From: Candidatus Delongbacteria bacterium
Lineage (GTDB): Bacteria; Delongbacteria; UBA4055
Assembly (NCBI GenBank): GCA_027858795.1
Contig: JAQICF010000115.1
Coordinates: forward strand, 1-25,205
Length of the DNA: 25,205 nucleotides
Reading direction: 5' to 3'
The notes beneath the pieces were generated by a model. The model did not search any database. It saw only the letters and a list, made by a program, of their open reading frames with translations, and was not told the DNA's origin. Positions 1 to 6,715 of this stretch are shown here, piece after piece; position 1 is the stretch's first letter; each line of letters starts with the position of its first letter. Made by a program: the position numbers and the translations under genes.

Positions 1-434
1 TTTGCTGCTCCAGATGAAATATTGATAATCCTTTTTTCACAGCTGTAATTTAAAGTTCTTTCTATGAATTTCGAAGCGATTATTGTAGGTGCTATCAAGT
101 TTACATTAAAGCTGTTAATAATTTCTTCAGAAGTATGTTTTTCTAAAGCTTTTACAGGTTTAATTGTACCTGCATTGTTTATCAGATTTATAGATTTTGC
201 TTTTTTAATATTAATCTTTTCAAAGATATCATCCAACAGATGTTCTATTTCGTTTAGCTTATTCAGATCAAATTCAAAGTAGTTCAGATTTGTATTTAGC
301 CCATCAGATAGAGAAATTAGTTTTGAATTCTTTGTTCTTGAAATGCAAAATAGGCAATTGTTTTCATTGAGAAGTTTCTCTGCGATCGCTTCACCCAACC
401 CTCTTGAAGTTCCAGTAATTATATAATAGTTCAT
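1..434 (-). CDS. SDR-family NAD(P)-dependent oxidoreductase, 3' end missing
   Basis: Short-chain dehydrogenase/reductase, probably an NADP-dependent carbonyl reductase of the sepiapterin-reductase/YueD type. Reading inward from 434, the protein begins MNYYIITGTSRGLGEAIAEK. This contains the glycine-rich cofactor motif TGxxxGxG at about residues 8-15, then the structural motif NNAG near residue 88, and ends in this window at NISSGAA, which holds the catalytic serine. The catalytic YxxxK lies beyond base 1, so the gene is truncated by the window and not broken. An AAAGGAG site lies 6-7 bases before the ATG, which fixes the start. It is the last visible member of a minus-strand run of small enzymes, 31 bases after the Nudix gene. 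The substrate cannot be told from sequence. Confidence 0.9.
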   Translation of the reverse strand, partial: MNYYIITGTSRGLGEAIAEKLLNENNCLFCISRTKNSKLISLSDGLNTNLNYFEFDLNKLNEIEHLLDDIFEKINIKKAKSINLINNAGTIKPVKALEKHTSEEIINSFNVNLIAPTIIASKFIERTLNYSCEKRIINISSGAA

Positions 435-465
435 TAATTCTCCTTTTTAACACACACAACTTTTT

Positions 466-909
466 TCATTCAAAATAAGGTTTAGTGATTTTTTTATTTA
501 TCCAATCAAATCCGAATTTAATCCTTATATCATGCCCGTCGGAGATCTCAGGTAAATTATCCTCAGAAAACCAGGCAACATCTAAACTTTCAGATGAAAG
601 AGTTCGTTCTCCACCAATAATATCTGCTTTGAACATAAGGTGACAATATTCATTATCTTTGTGGGGATAATTAATAAATTCATAGCTCATAGAACTCCAT
701 GTTCCTAATAAATCGGTAATTTCCACTTCAAATCCGGTTTCTTCTTTGCACTCTCGGATAGCACAATTAGCAGGAGTTTCTCCCAGTTCTTGACATCCAC
801 CGGGAAGTGACCAGTAATTATTATCAGCTCTCAGGATTAATAGAACTTCATTTTTATCATTTACTACAAAAACATCGCTTCCGGATATAGGTGTTATAGG
901 TTTCATCAT
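466..909 (-). CDS. Nudix hydrolase
   Basis: Nudix-superfamily pyrophosphohydrolase of 147 residues, a usual single-domain length. The Nudix box GX5EX7REUXEEXGU is complete at residues 38-60: G38, E44, then R52-E53 and E56-E57 with G59. The two glutamates of REXXEE bind Mg2+ for cleavage of a nucleoside diphosphate linked to a group X. The sequence before the box (NYWSLPGG) resembles MutT/ADP-ribose-type members, but specificity is not readable. There are two adjacent ATG codons at 909 and 906 and only a weak AGAGA upstream, so either could be the start. It follows the methyltransferase gene by 32 bases in the same direction and is probably co-transcribed. Confidence 0.93.
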   Translation of the reverse strand: MMKPITPISGSDVFVVNDKNEVLLILRADNNYWSLPGGCQELGETPANCAIRECKEETGFEVEITDLLGTWSSMSYEFINYPHKDNEYCHLMFKADIIGGERTLSSESLDVAWFSEDNLPEISDGHDIRIKFGFDWINKKITKPYFE

Positions 910-941
910 TGGTCTCTAATTTTTTTCATAACTAATCCATT

Positions 942-1574
942 TTATTTCTTAGCTACGATCTCCCAGAGTATCTTCGTTTTTTCATACCTGTTCATCTCGC
1001 ATTCTTCTATGTGTTCAACTTTCCAATCAGAAAAGAACTTATTTAAATCTTCTCTGTTAAAAAAACGTTTTAATTTCCCATTCAGATTATAATAATTCTC
1101 TGATAACTTAATACCCTTTCCGGCACCATAATTTGTATCATTCGTTGAATTTACTCTACAAATAAAGTAACCGTCATCATGCAAAACTCTTTTTATTTCG
1201 CTTAGTACATAGAAAGTATCCTCTACAGTAAAATATTGGATAGAGAGATCTGATATCAATATCTTAAAACTGTTATCATCAAAAGGAAAACCATCTAGCA
1301 TGTTGAATTTAAATGGTTTACAATCAGGAACAAAAGTTTGAAGTCTATTGAGAGCTTTACTGCTAAAATCACAAGAGATAACATCATAACCATTCTCTTT
1401 CAAAAACTTTGAATTATGACCAGAACCGCAACCCAGATCAACAATAGGTGTATTCTCTGATAACTGTAAGATTTCATTGTGCTTGATCAGCCATCCATCG
1501 TGAGAAGGTTCTTTCAGACCAAGTTTGGAAAATAAATTATCCCAGTATTCTAATTGAGTATTCATATTGTTCAT
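942..1574 (-). CDS. class I SAM-dependent methyltransferase
   Basis: Small-molecule-type methyltransferase of 210 residues with a Rossmann fold. Motif I (VDLGCGSGHN) at residues 45-54 binds S-adenosylmethionine, and the acidic residue after strand beta2 is D69 in SCDFS. A motif-IV-like segment, FDDNSFKILISDLSIQYF, covers about residues 98-115, followed by the LSEIKRVLHDDGYF stretch typical of methyltransf_11/25 proteins. The ATG immediately follows the TAA of the histidine phosphatase gene with no spacer, and an AAGAG site lies inside that upstream gene, so translation is probably coupled. The substrate is unknown; nothing in the neighbours forms a recognisable biosynthetic pathway. Confidence 0.93.
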   Translation of the reverse strand: MNNMNTQLEYWDNLFSKLGLKEPSHDGWLIKHNEILQLSENTPIVDLGCGSGHNSKFLKENGYDVISCDFSSKALNRLQTFVPDCKPFKFNMLDGFPFDDNSFKILISDLSIQYFTVEDTFYVLSEIKRVLHDDGYFICRVNSTNDTNYGAGKGIKLSENYYNLNGKLKRFFNREDLNKFFSDWKVEHIEECEMNRYEKTKILWEIVAKK

Positions 1575-2126
1575 TTATATCTCTTCAAATGATTTAAATT
1601 CATTACCATCAAAGACTACCTTTAATATAATTGGCATTTTATCAACGATCGACAGAAAACAATCATACCCTATTTCAGGTTGAAAATAATTAATTATTGT
1701 ACAAAGAGCTGTACCATGTGTGCCAATGACTATATTCTCATTTTTATGCTTGTTTAAGATTTTATTAATCTCAGAAACATTCCTTCTTTGTGTTTCTAAC
1801 AAGGATTCTCCGTTTTCTATCTTATAATCAAAGTTATCCCATTGTTTTTTACTAAACTTAAAAAAATCATCAAGCCACATTCCAATATTTCTTTCCCTAA
1901 GATCTTCACGTACAATTATTTCTTTATCTCTTTGCTTAGCTAAAGGTTTTATTGTATCAATTGATCGAACATACGGGCTAGAATAGAAGTAATCTATGCT
2001 AATGTCTTTAAACAATTTTAAAAGTTTTTCAGAGTCTTTAAAACCTTTTTCTGTTAATGGTCTAATTAATTCATCTTCTATTGAAAAGTCTGATTTTGCA
2101 TGTCTAACAAAATATAGATTTGTCAT
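1575..2126 (-). CDS. histidine phosphatase family protein (phosphoglycerate mutase-like)
   Basis: Branch-1 histidine phosphatase of 183 residues. The N-terminal VRHAKSD carries R8 and the phospho-accepting H9. R54 in YSSPYVRSIDT is the second arginine, E78 in LRERNIG is the likely general acid, GES at 106-108 is the family motif, and H137 in GTHGTA is the second catalytic histidine. All key residues are present, so an active phosphatase or mutase is expected. The RHAKS form resembles SixA-type phosphohistidine phosphatases, but it is longer than SixA, so a small-molecule phosphatase is equally likely. Its start overlaps the stop of the VOC gene by 4 bases (ATGA) and its stop abuts the methyltransferase start. 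Confidence 0.92.
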   Translation of the reverse strand: MTNLYFVRHAKSDFSIEDELIRPLTEKGFKDSEKLLKLFKDISIDYFYSSPYVRSIDTIKPLAKQRDKEIIVREDLRERNIGMWLDDFFKFSKKQWDNFDYKIENGESLLETQRRNVSEINKILNKHKNENIVIGTHGTALCTIINYFQPEIGYDCFLSIVDKMPIILKVVFDGNEFKSFEEI

Positions 2127-2503
2127 TTGTAATCACCTGTTATTTCCAAAACATTGCCATCAGGATCTTCAACATTGAAATAATAATAAGGAACCACAAG
2201 ATTTAAATACATAATATTTGAAACTTTAGCGTACTTTATATTTTTAATTCTTTCGTATTCAGATTTCAAATCATCAACTTGAAAATTTAGAACAAGACTG
2301 TTCCCCACTTTTGTATTACTTTCTTTCTTCAATTCTTTAATATAATCATCACTATAGCATTCTTTAGGATTATCTAAGGACTTTAATTTCTCTAAGTCAA
2401 ATTGTTTATTGTATAAAGCTAGGTTGAAACCATTCTTGAATTTAAAATTCACCCATCTATCTTCATTTTGATATTCGATAGCTTCTACAAACCGAACTCT
2501 CAA
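2123..2503 (-). CDS. VOC-superfamily (glyoxalase/bleomycin-resistance-like) protein
   Basis: Single VOC domain of 126 residues. The C-terminal YYYFNVEDPDGNVLEITG is the diagnostic last strand of this fold, and E120 is the usual metal ligand. LNFQVDDLKSEYERIK near residues 72-87 is the start of the second beta-alpha-beta unit. The start is TTG at 2503, supported by GGGAG about 10 bases upstream inside the OsmC stop region; there is no nearby in-frame ATG. It lies 2 bases after OsmC and overlaps the phosphatase start by 4 bases. VOC proteins range from metalloenzymes acting on glutathione adducts to drug-binding proteins, so the reaction is not assigned. Confidence 0.87.
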   Translation of the reverse strand: MRVRFVEAIEYQNEDRWVNFKFKNGFNLALYNKQFDLEKLKSLDNPKECYSDDYIKELKKESNTKVGNSLVLNFQVDDLKSEYERIKNIKYAKVSNIMYLNLVVPYYYFNVEDPDGNVLEITGDYK

Positions 2504-2505
2504 TT

Positions 2506-2919
2506 TTACTCTCCCTTATACTTCAGCTCAACAACCCTGTTGACTTCTTGGCTAAGACTTGCTGATACAGGACAAGTATCAACCACATGCTGAAGAGTCC
2601 TTTTTTGCCTATCAGTATAATCATTATGCGGAAAAGTTATAGTCATCCTGACCTCTGCGACTCTTCTGGGATTTGCAGCCATGATTTTTTCTGTCTCAGC
2701 AACCGTTCCATCAATAGAGAATCCCTGAGTCTGAGCAGCTATACCCATTATGGTCATGATACATGCCGGCAAGGAAACTGCGAATAAATCAGTAGGTGAA
2801 AAAGCTTCTCCTTTCCCCTGATTATCTGGTGGTGCATCTGTTATAAGTTTCAAACCTGAAAGATGATGAATAGATTCGGTTCTTAAATTGCCTGTGTAAG
2901 TTGTAGTCATTTTGCTCAT
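2506..2919 (-). CDS. OsmC/Ohr-family peroxiredoxin-like protein
   Basis: OsmC-like protein of 137 residues, a normal family length. Members reduce organic hydroperoxides with a pair of cysteines; here they are C53 in LPACIMTIMG and C116 in DTCPVSASL, both in the expected contexts. The segment FSPTDLFAVSLPAC is the family hallmark before the first cysteine. The YhfA/SACOL-type subgroup is more likely than Ohr because of the MTTTYTGNLRTE start. AAAGGA lies about 10 bases before the ATG. It heads the visible enzyme run (OsmC, VOC, phosphatase, methyltransferase, Nudix, SDR). Immediately upstream is the repeat-bounded four-helix-bundle cassette, so its promoter must lie in the 24 bases between them, in the cassette, or further up. 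Confidence 0.93.
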   Translation of the reverse strand: MSKMTTTYTGNLRTESIHHLSGLKLITDAPPDNQGKGEAFSPTDLFAVSLPACIMTIMGIAAQTQGFSIDGTVAETEKIMAANPRRVAEVRMTITFPHNDYTDRQKRTLQHVVDTCPVSASLSQEVNRVVELKYKGE

Positions 2920-2943
2920 GTGTGGATTCCTTTATTAATTAGT

Positions 2944-2976
2944 CGGGTATGAGGTATGAAGTATGAGTTATGAGGT
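2944..2976 (+). repeat. left 33-bp inverted repeat of the four-helix-bundle cassette
   Basis: Begins CGGGTATGAGGTATGAAG and pairs with 3371-3403, with one mismatch (A versus C at the ninth base of the right copy). Internally it is a tandem of heptamers ATGAGGT-like, i.e. ACYTCAT on the other strand, repeated four times. Confidence 0.85.
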
Positions 2977-2978
2977 GG

Positions 2979-3332
2979 TTATTTAACTCGCTTTTTCTGT
3001 TTCATGGTTAATATAGAAGATGAGAGCATTTTTCTTAGTTGTTGTAATTCTTTATTTACCGAATCGTATTTTAATTTTGTAATATAATCCGTTCTATGTA
3101 ATAATATCAACCAATACTCTGTTTCTCCAGCTTCTTTCTGTGATATAGCAAGTTTATGTATAAAATCAGCATCACTTTCGGCATGTCTGCTTTCTTTTAT
3201 GTTTGCACCAATTGATGTCCCACTTCTTAATATTTGTTTTGATAACACAAACTCTTTCTTATCATATATCAGATATTTGTATAATTCAACAATTTTAACA
3301 GCAAAATCCAAACTCTTATCTTCAATAACCAT
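2979..3332 (-). CDS. four-helix-bundle protein (23S rRNA-intervening-sequence S23 type)
   Basis: Protein of 117 residues of the four-helix-bundle/S23 family, the type encoded inside 23S rRNA intervening sequences and related to the Avd accessory protein of diversity-generating retroelements. Diagnostic stretches are FVLSKQILRSGTSIGANIKE (about residues 28-47), then FIHKLAISQKEAGETEYWL, an alternating hydrophobic helix pattern. Family members form barrel-like oligomers with a basic surface; a nucleic-acid-binding role is suggested in the literature but no enzymatic activity is known. AGGATG lies 6 bases before the ATG, so the gene looks translatable. It is the only gene between two near-perfect 33-bp inverted repeats, which points to carriage by a small mobile element and not to a role in the surrounding operon. 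Confidence 0.92.
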   Translation of the reverse strand: MVIEDKSLDFAVKIVELYKYLIYDKKEFVLSKQILRSGTSIGANIKESRHAESDADFIHKLAISQKEAGETEYWLILLHRTDYITKLKYDSVNKELQQLRKMLSSSILTMKQKKRVK

Positions 3333-3370
3333 ATATCATCCTATATTTTATCTTTTAATCTTTTGACTTA

Positions 3371-3403
3371 ACCTCATACCTCATACTTCATACCTCATAC
3401 CCG
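3371..3403 (-). repeat. right 33-bp inverted repeat of the four-helix-bundle cassette
   Basis: Begins ACCTCATACCTCATACTTCA and ends ATACCCG. It is built of four ACYTCAT heptamers followed by ACCCG. It lies 38 bases upstream of the four-helix-bundle start and only 7 bases beyond the stop codon of the DUF3010 gene. Confidence 0.85.
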
Positions 3404-3410
3404 AAAAAGC

Positions 3411-3830
3411 CTACGACTTTTTCAGCAAATAAAACGCCAGTTCAGCCGAAGACATCTGATAACTAAACTTAGGATTAAAAGGTAATGGATTCTTTTTTGT
3501 AAAGGCTCTTAAGGATTGAGGTGAAACAAACTCAATTTCCTGATCAGGATATATTTGGATAAATCCTTCAAGCTTAAACGAGATTGGAGAAACTCTAAAT
3601 TTTGCTTTAACACTTTTATTTCTTTTAATGATACCTATCTTATCAAACTGCATATCTTTGAAATATGAATGAACAATATTCATAAATTCATTAACTTCGA
3701 TAGAACTTTCATCATCAGTCAACTCCAACTTCTTCATATCCCCTGTAATATCTGTAATAACTCCATCTACTTCTTCTATTGCACAAAAAACAGCAACATT
3801 TCCTTTGATCTCAATCCCAAGTGTTTTCAT
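3411..3830 (-). CDS. DUF3010 family protein
   Basis: Uncharacterised protein of 139 residues that I recognise as DUF3010 by its pattern: N-terminal GIEIKGNVAVFCAI, a central FKLEGFIQIYPDQEIEFVSP, then KKNPLPFNPKFSYQMSSAELAFYLL. Family members in gamma-proteobacteria have the same blocks. The alternation of short strands with an acidic residue in the first strand recalls an RNase H-like fold, but that is speculation. GGAGG lies about 10 bases before the ATG, within the end of the upstream ATPase gene, and the two genes are 6 bases apart, so they are probably translated from one message. No function can be given. Confidence 0.8.
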   Translation of the reverse strand: MKTLGIEIKGNVAVFCAIEEVDGVITDITGDMKKLELTDDESSIEVNEFMNIVHSYFKDMQFDKIGIIKRNKSVKAKFRVSPISFKLEGFIQIYPDQEIEFVSPQSLRAFTKKNPLPFNPKFSYQMSSAELAFYLLKKS

Positions 3831-3836
3831 ATCTGT

Positions 3837-5042
3837 TTATTCCTCCAATAAGAAATCTATTATATTTTTTCTCAATATCCCGTTTCGTCCTTTTCCCCAA
3901 AGCTTATCCATAGTCAATACTATTTTTTTATAATTATCATCAATTTTTTCTAACGAACCAAATTCTCTATCCTCAGTTTCTTTGGAAGCAAGAAGATAGC
4001 TAACCTGAATATATAATTTCTCGTCGTTTTTCTCAGCAATGAAATCAACTTCAAGATTATCTATTTTTCCTACGAAAACAGTATAACCTCTTCGAAGCAA
4101 TTCAAGATACACAACATTTTCAAGCAACTTTGCAATATCGTCGGCTTTGTACTTTAAAACAGAGTGTCTTATGCCTGTATCGTTACCGTAATATTTTTCA
4201 AACAATTCAAGATACTTCTTACCCTTAATATCATATCTGCCTGCTTTGTTTATTAAAAAAGCATCCTGAAGGTAGGTAATATAATTTTGAACAGTTTGGA
4301 CTCCGATTTTAATATGCTGTGACTTTAAATAATCACTTATCTTCTTTGTCGTTGTTATACTTCCGGAATTATCAAAAACAAATCTTGTGATCTGCTCTAG
4401 AAGATGCACATCTCTAATGTTATACCTTGAAACAATATCTTTTAGCAATATTGTATTATATATGGAATTAATGTATTGAAATATTACTTCATCATCAAAT
4501 TTAAGGTAATGAATTCCAGGCAAACCACCATATTTAAGATATAATTCAAATTCATTCTCGATTTCAATATCGTTATTTATTTTTCGGAACTTTAGAAATT
4601 CTTTAAAACTGAGTGTGAACATTGATATAACAACATATCTACCGGTTAAAAGTGTTGCAAGTTCAGAAGATAACATTCTTGAATTAGAACCTGTCAAATA
4701 AATATCCAATTCGTTTTCAGTAAGCAAAGAATTGACAGTTTTTTCCCATCCATCAATTTCCTGAACTTCATCAATAAACAAATATTTTGATTTTTGATTT
4801 CTTGGTAAAAGCTTTTTTATATATTTATGAAGATCCAAATAATCTGTAATAAAATCAAATTCTATTAGATCTTTGTTAATGTAAATAATATTTTTTTTAT
4901 TTATACCACTTTCGATAAGACGATCAATAAGCATTTTCATAAAAGTACTTTTACCGCTTCGTCTCATACCGGATATTATTTTCACAACCGGTTTATCTAT
5001 AAAAGGATCTATCTTTTTAAAATAATCTTCTCTAATGATCAT
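3837..5042 (-). CDS. AAA-family ATPase with C-terminal DUF4143 domain
   Basis: ATPase of 401 residues of the AAA_14/DUF4143 type. Walker A is GMRRSGKST at 25-33, Walker B YLFIDE at 87-92 and the sensor region LTGSNSRML at 116-124, followed by the family motif LLTGRYVVISMFTLSFKEF. The C-terminal DUF4143 part (about 200-370) ends in a PD-(D/E)XK-like block: E308/E314, D333 in VDFIAE and Q346-V-S348. The glutamine in place of the usual E-x-K acid suggests it may not cut DNA. Such genes are common, often horizontally acquired, and of unknown role. GAGG precedes the ATG. A three-copy repeat of 40-bp period lies directly upstream. Six bases downstream begins DUF3010. Confidence 0.93.
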   Translation of the reverse strand: MIIREDYFKKIDPFIDKPVVKIISGMRRSGKSTFMKMLIDRLIESGINKKNIIYINKDLIEFDFITDYLDLHKYIKKLLPRNQKSKYLFIDEVQEIDGWEKTVNSLLTENELDIYLTGSNSRMLSSELATLLTGRYVVISMFTLSFKEFLKFRKINNDIEIENEFELYLKYGGLPGIHYLKFDDEVIFQYINSIYNTILLKDIVSRYNIRDVHLLEQITRFVFDNSGSITTTKKISDYLKSQHIKIGVQTVQNYITYLQDAFLINKAGRYDIKGKKYLELFEKYYGNDTGIRHSVLKYKADDIAKLLENVVYLELLRRGYTVFVGKIDNLEVDFIAEKNDEKLYIQVSYLLASKETEDREFGSLEKIDDNYKKIVLTMDKLWGKGRNGILRKNIIDFLLEE

Positions 5043-5059
5043 ACCAGCCTCACCCCTAA

Positions 5060-5160
5060 GTTTAACTTATACAAGAACCTATATCAATATAATACAATGG
5101 TTTAACTTATACAAGAACCTTTTTGTTGTTACTCGATGAATTTAAGTTATGTGAGAATGT
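5060..5160. repeat. three direct repeats of exact 40-bp period upstream of the DUF4143 ATPase
   Basis: TTTAACTTATACAAGAACCT occurs identically at 5061-5080 and 5101-5120, each preceded by G. A degenerate third copy, TTTAAGTTATGTGAGAATGT (14 of 20 bases), sits at 5141-5160, again 40 bases on. The intervening 19-20 bases are unrelated. The copy nearest the ATPase gene ends 18 bases before its ATG, so the array fills its promoter/leader. Forty base pairs is close to four helical turns, so bound proteins would lie on one face. An operator array is the simplest reading; the function is unproven. Confidence 0.8.
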
Positions 5161-5184
5161 ATTCTATGCACGATAAACTAATCA

Positions 5185-5769
5185 CTATTTTATTATTCCC
5201 TTCTCAACTATCTCCCCTACCATACTCTGAACAAAAGCCCAAAGTTCTTCCGAACCATCTTTTATTATCTCATTCTTATCAAGTATCATTTCAGAAGTGA
5301 TCTTATGCTTAACCCAGTCTTTCCCATTATTATAATAATTCTGCATAATAGGTTCAAGTCTATCAACAACTCTTGAGAATTTAGCCTCAGGTGTAATACG
5401 AGCTTCAAATTCGTCCCAAAGTGAATAAAATTCTTTTGCCTGATCTTCCGGAAGTAATCCAAATATCTTCTCAGCACCTTCTTTTTCCTTCTGCTCTTTC
5501 TCAGCCTGCTTTTCAGTGTAGAAAATATAATCTCCGGCATGGATCTCACATAAGTCATGAACAAGAAGCATTTTAAGTACTTTAAGCATATCAAGATCTT
5601 TTCTGTTGGAATATTCTACTAAAGTTAATGCCATCATGCAAATATGCCATGAATGTTCTGCATCATTCTCATAAGTCTCAAGATCAAAACGCGGTGTTTT
5701 ACGGATAATATCTTTGATCTTATCGATTTCTCGAATAAATTCTAATTGTTGCTTAAATCTGTTGTTCAT
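5185..5769 (-). CDS. HD-domain hydrolase (YfbR/HDDC2-like 5'-nucleotidase type)
   Basis: HD-superfamily metal-dependent phosphohydrolase of 194 residues, the length of HDDC2/YfbR-type 5'-deoxynucleotidases, which remove phosphate from dNMPs. The metal set is complete: H39 in ENDAEHSWH, H71-D72 in LLVHDLCEIHAGD, and D136 in SRVVDRLEPIMQN; E75 is the usual additional residue. The RxxNDAEHSWH and VDRLEP blocks are characteristic of this subgroup and not of (p)ppGpp or cyclic-nucleotide HD enzymes. AGGA lies about 10-13 bases before the ATG and overlaps the end of the GNAT gene, 6 bases upstream. A role in nucleotide-pool control is inferred from the family. Confidence 0.9.
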   Translation of the reverse strand: MNNRFKQQLEFIREIDKIKDIIRKTPRFDLETYENDAEHSWHICMMALTLVEYSNRKDLDMLKVLKMLLVHDLCEIHAGDYIFYTEKQAEKEQKEKEGAEKIFGLLPEDQAKEFYSLWDEFEARITPEAKFSRVVDRLEPIMQNYYNNGKDWVKHKITSEMILDKNEIIKDGSEELWAFVQSMVGEIVEKGIIK

Positions 5770-5775
5770 TTTACG

Positions 5776-6657
5776 TTATCCTAATAATAATTTATCTTTA
5801 TCAACCAATGTATGCTCACTGTAAAATCCCGTATTTTTAAATCCTATTTTATTATAAAATTTAATCGCATCATCATTATTTACTACTACATTAAGCCTAA
5901 AATACTCAATGTCTGGATTGATTTTATAAAACTTTTTCATCCAATCAAAGATAATTTGTTTTCCAAATCCATTGCCCTGAAAACTTTCACCAACTCCAAT
6001 AGTATGTATAGTATTTTCCCCATACATATAAATGACACCTATAATCTCGTTTTTATAGCTATATGAACCAAACTTATTTTTGTTGCTGAGCTCTGAGAGA
6101 AATTTCAAATGTCTTGAAAGATCATTTACGACTTTCTGACCATTCTCTAATTTTTTGAAAGCAGAATTTTCAATATCCACATATTTAGCTATTAGATTTT
6201 TATCAAACTCATGGAATTTTAGATCGGTTAAAACTACTGTTGAGTGCTTCAACTTTTCAGTAAGATAAATATATTCATAACCTGTACCACCGTTATCTTC
6301 TTTGAAACCATGATTTCTGAAATAATTGATTGCATGAGAGCTATTACCTGAAAAATTTAAACAAATCTCTCTATCTTGATATCGGTTTAAAACATTTATC
6401 ATATTAGTTCTTATATCAGCGAATAAAACAGAATCATTATAGTCTTCATCTAATGATAGAAAAGATATTATCTCATTGCTTACTTCACATGTAATTAAAA
6501 CACCTTTTTGTTCGGTATTCTTCTTGATTACATAGTAATTTAGTAATTTATTCTCTTTGGAATCCTTTTCAAATAATTCACCTGTTTCTAATTTAATATT
6601 TTCAAGTAAAGTTATTGATTTTTCTAAATCGTTTAAAGTTCCTTTATATAGCTTCAT
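5776..6657 (-). CDS. tandem-GNAT N-acetyltransferase
   Basis: Protein of 293 residues with two GNAT-like halves. The C-terminal half (about 140-293) is a good GNAT domain: IGVGESFQGNGFG at 220-232 is the acetyl-CoA pyrophosphate-binding motif A, and AIKFYNKIGF near 268-277 is motif B. The N-terminal half (about 1-135) keeps a motif-B-like AINYFRNHGF at 109-118 but has no recognisable acetyl-CoA loop, so it is probably a non-catalytic duplicate. I chose the ATG at 6657 because AAGGA lies 5-6 bases before it; an in-frame ATG at 6675 would add six residues but has only a poor GAGAAG. It lies between the PHP and HD genes on one strand. The substrate is unknown. Confidence 0.85.
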   Translation of the reverse strand: MKLYKGTLNDLEKSITLLENIKLETGELFEKDSKENKLLNYYVIKKNTEQKGVLITCEVSNEIISFLSLDEDYNDSVLFADIRTNMINVLNRYQDREICLNFSGNSSHAINYFRNHGFKEDNGGTGYEYIYLTEKLKHSTVVLTDLKFHEFDKNLIAKYVDIENSAFKKLENGQKVVNDLSRHLKFLSELSNKNKFGSYSYKNEIIGVIYMYGENTIHTIGVGESFQGNGFGKQIIFDWMKKFYKINPDIEYFRLNVVVNNDDAIKFYNKIGFKNTGFYSEHTLVDKDKLLLG

Positions 6658-6715
6658 GCTATTCCTTATCTTCATTTTTCAGCTTCTCGAAGCAGATTAT
6701 TCTAACTTCATTCAT

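Larger units (their letters stand above)
2944..3403. mobile_element. candidate 460-bp single-gene element: inverted repeats around an S23-like gene
   Basis: A 33-bp sequence at 3371-3403 recurs inverted at 2944-2976 with 32 of 33 bases identical, and the only gene between them is the four-helix-bundle ORF. The 3' end of the ORF lies 2 bases inside the left repeat. The layout resembles the intervening sequences found in 23S rRNA genes of some bacteria, where an S23-type ORF sits in a long stem, but no rRNA is present here. No transposase and no clear target duplication are visible (flanks TTAATTAGT and AAAAAGCC). Mobility is inferred from the near-perfect repeats. Confidence 0.6.

Noticed and set aside
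64..282. 72-codon plus-strand open frame at the window start
   Set aside because: It is antisense to the SDR gene, whose cofactor and catalytic motifs are clear.
2979..3332. 23S rRNA intervening sequence in place
   Set aside because: The protein type fits, but the flanks are protein-coding genes and no rRNA sequence is present.
3404..3422. Intrinsic terminator after DUF3010 (AAAAAG.../...CTTTTT on the minus strand)
   Set aside because: The stem is mostly A-T with a G-U pair, overlaps the coding end and has only five T's; not strong enough to call.
5060..5160. CRISPR-like repeat-spacer pattern
   Set aside because: Only three copies of 20 bases with 20-base gaps, the third decayed, and no cas gene nearby; the position in a gene leader fits an operator array better.
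5286..5594. 102-codon open frame overlapping the HD gene in another frame
   Set aside because: Low-complexity basic product without a motif; the HD frame has complete catalytic residues.
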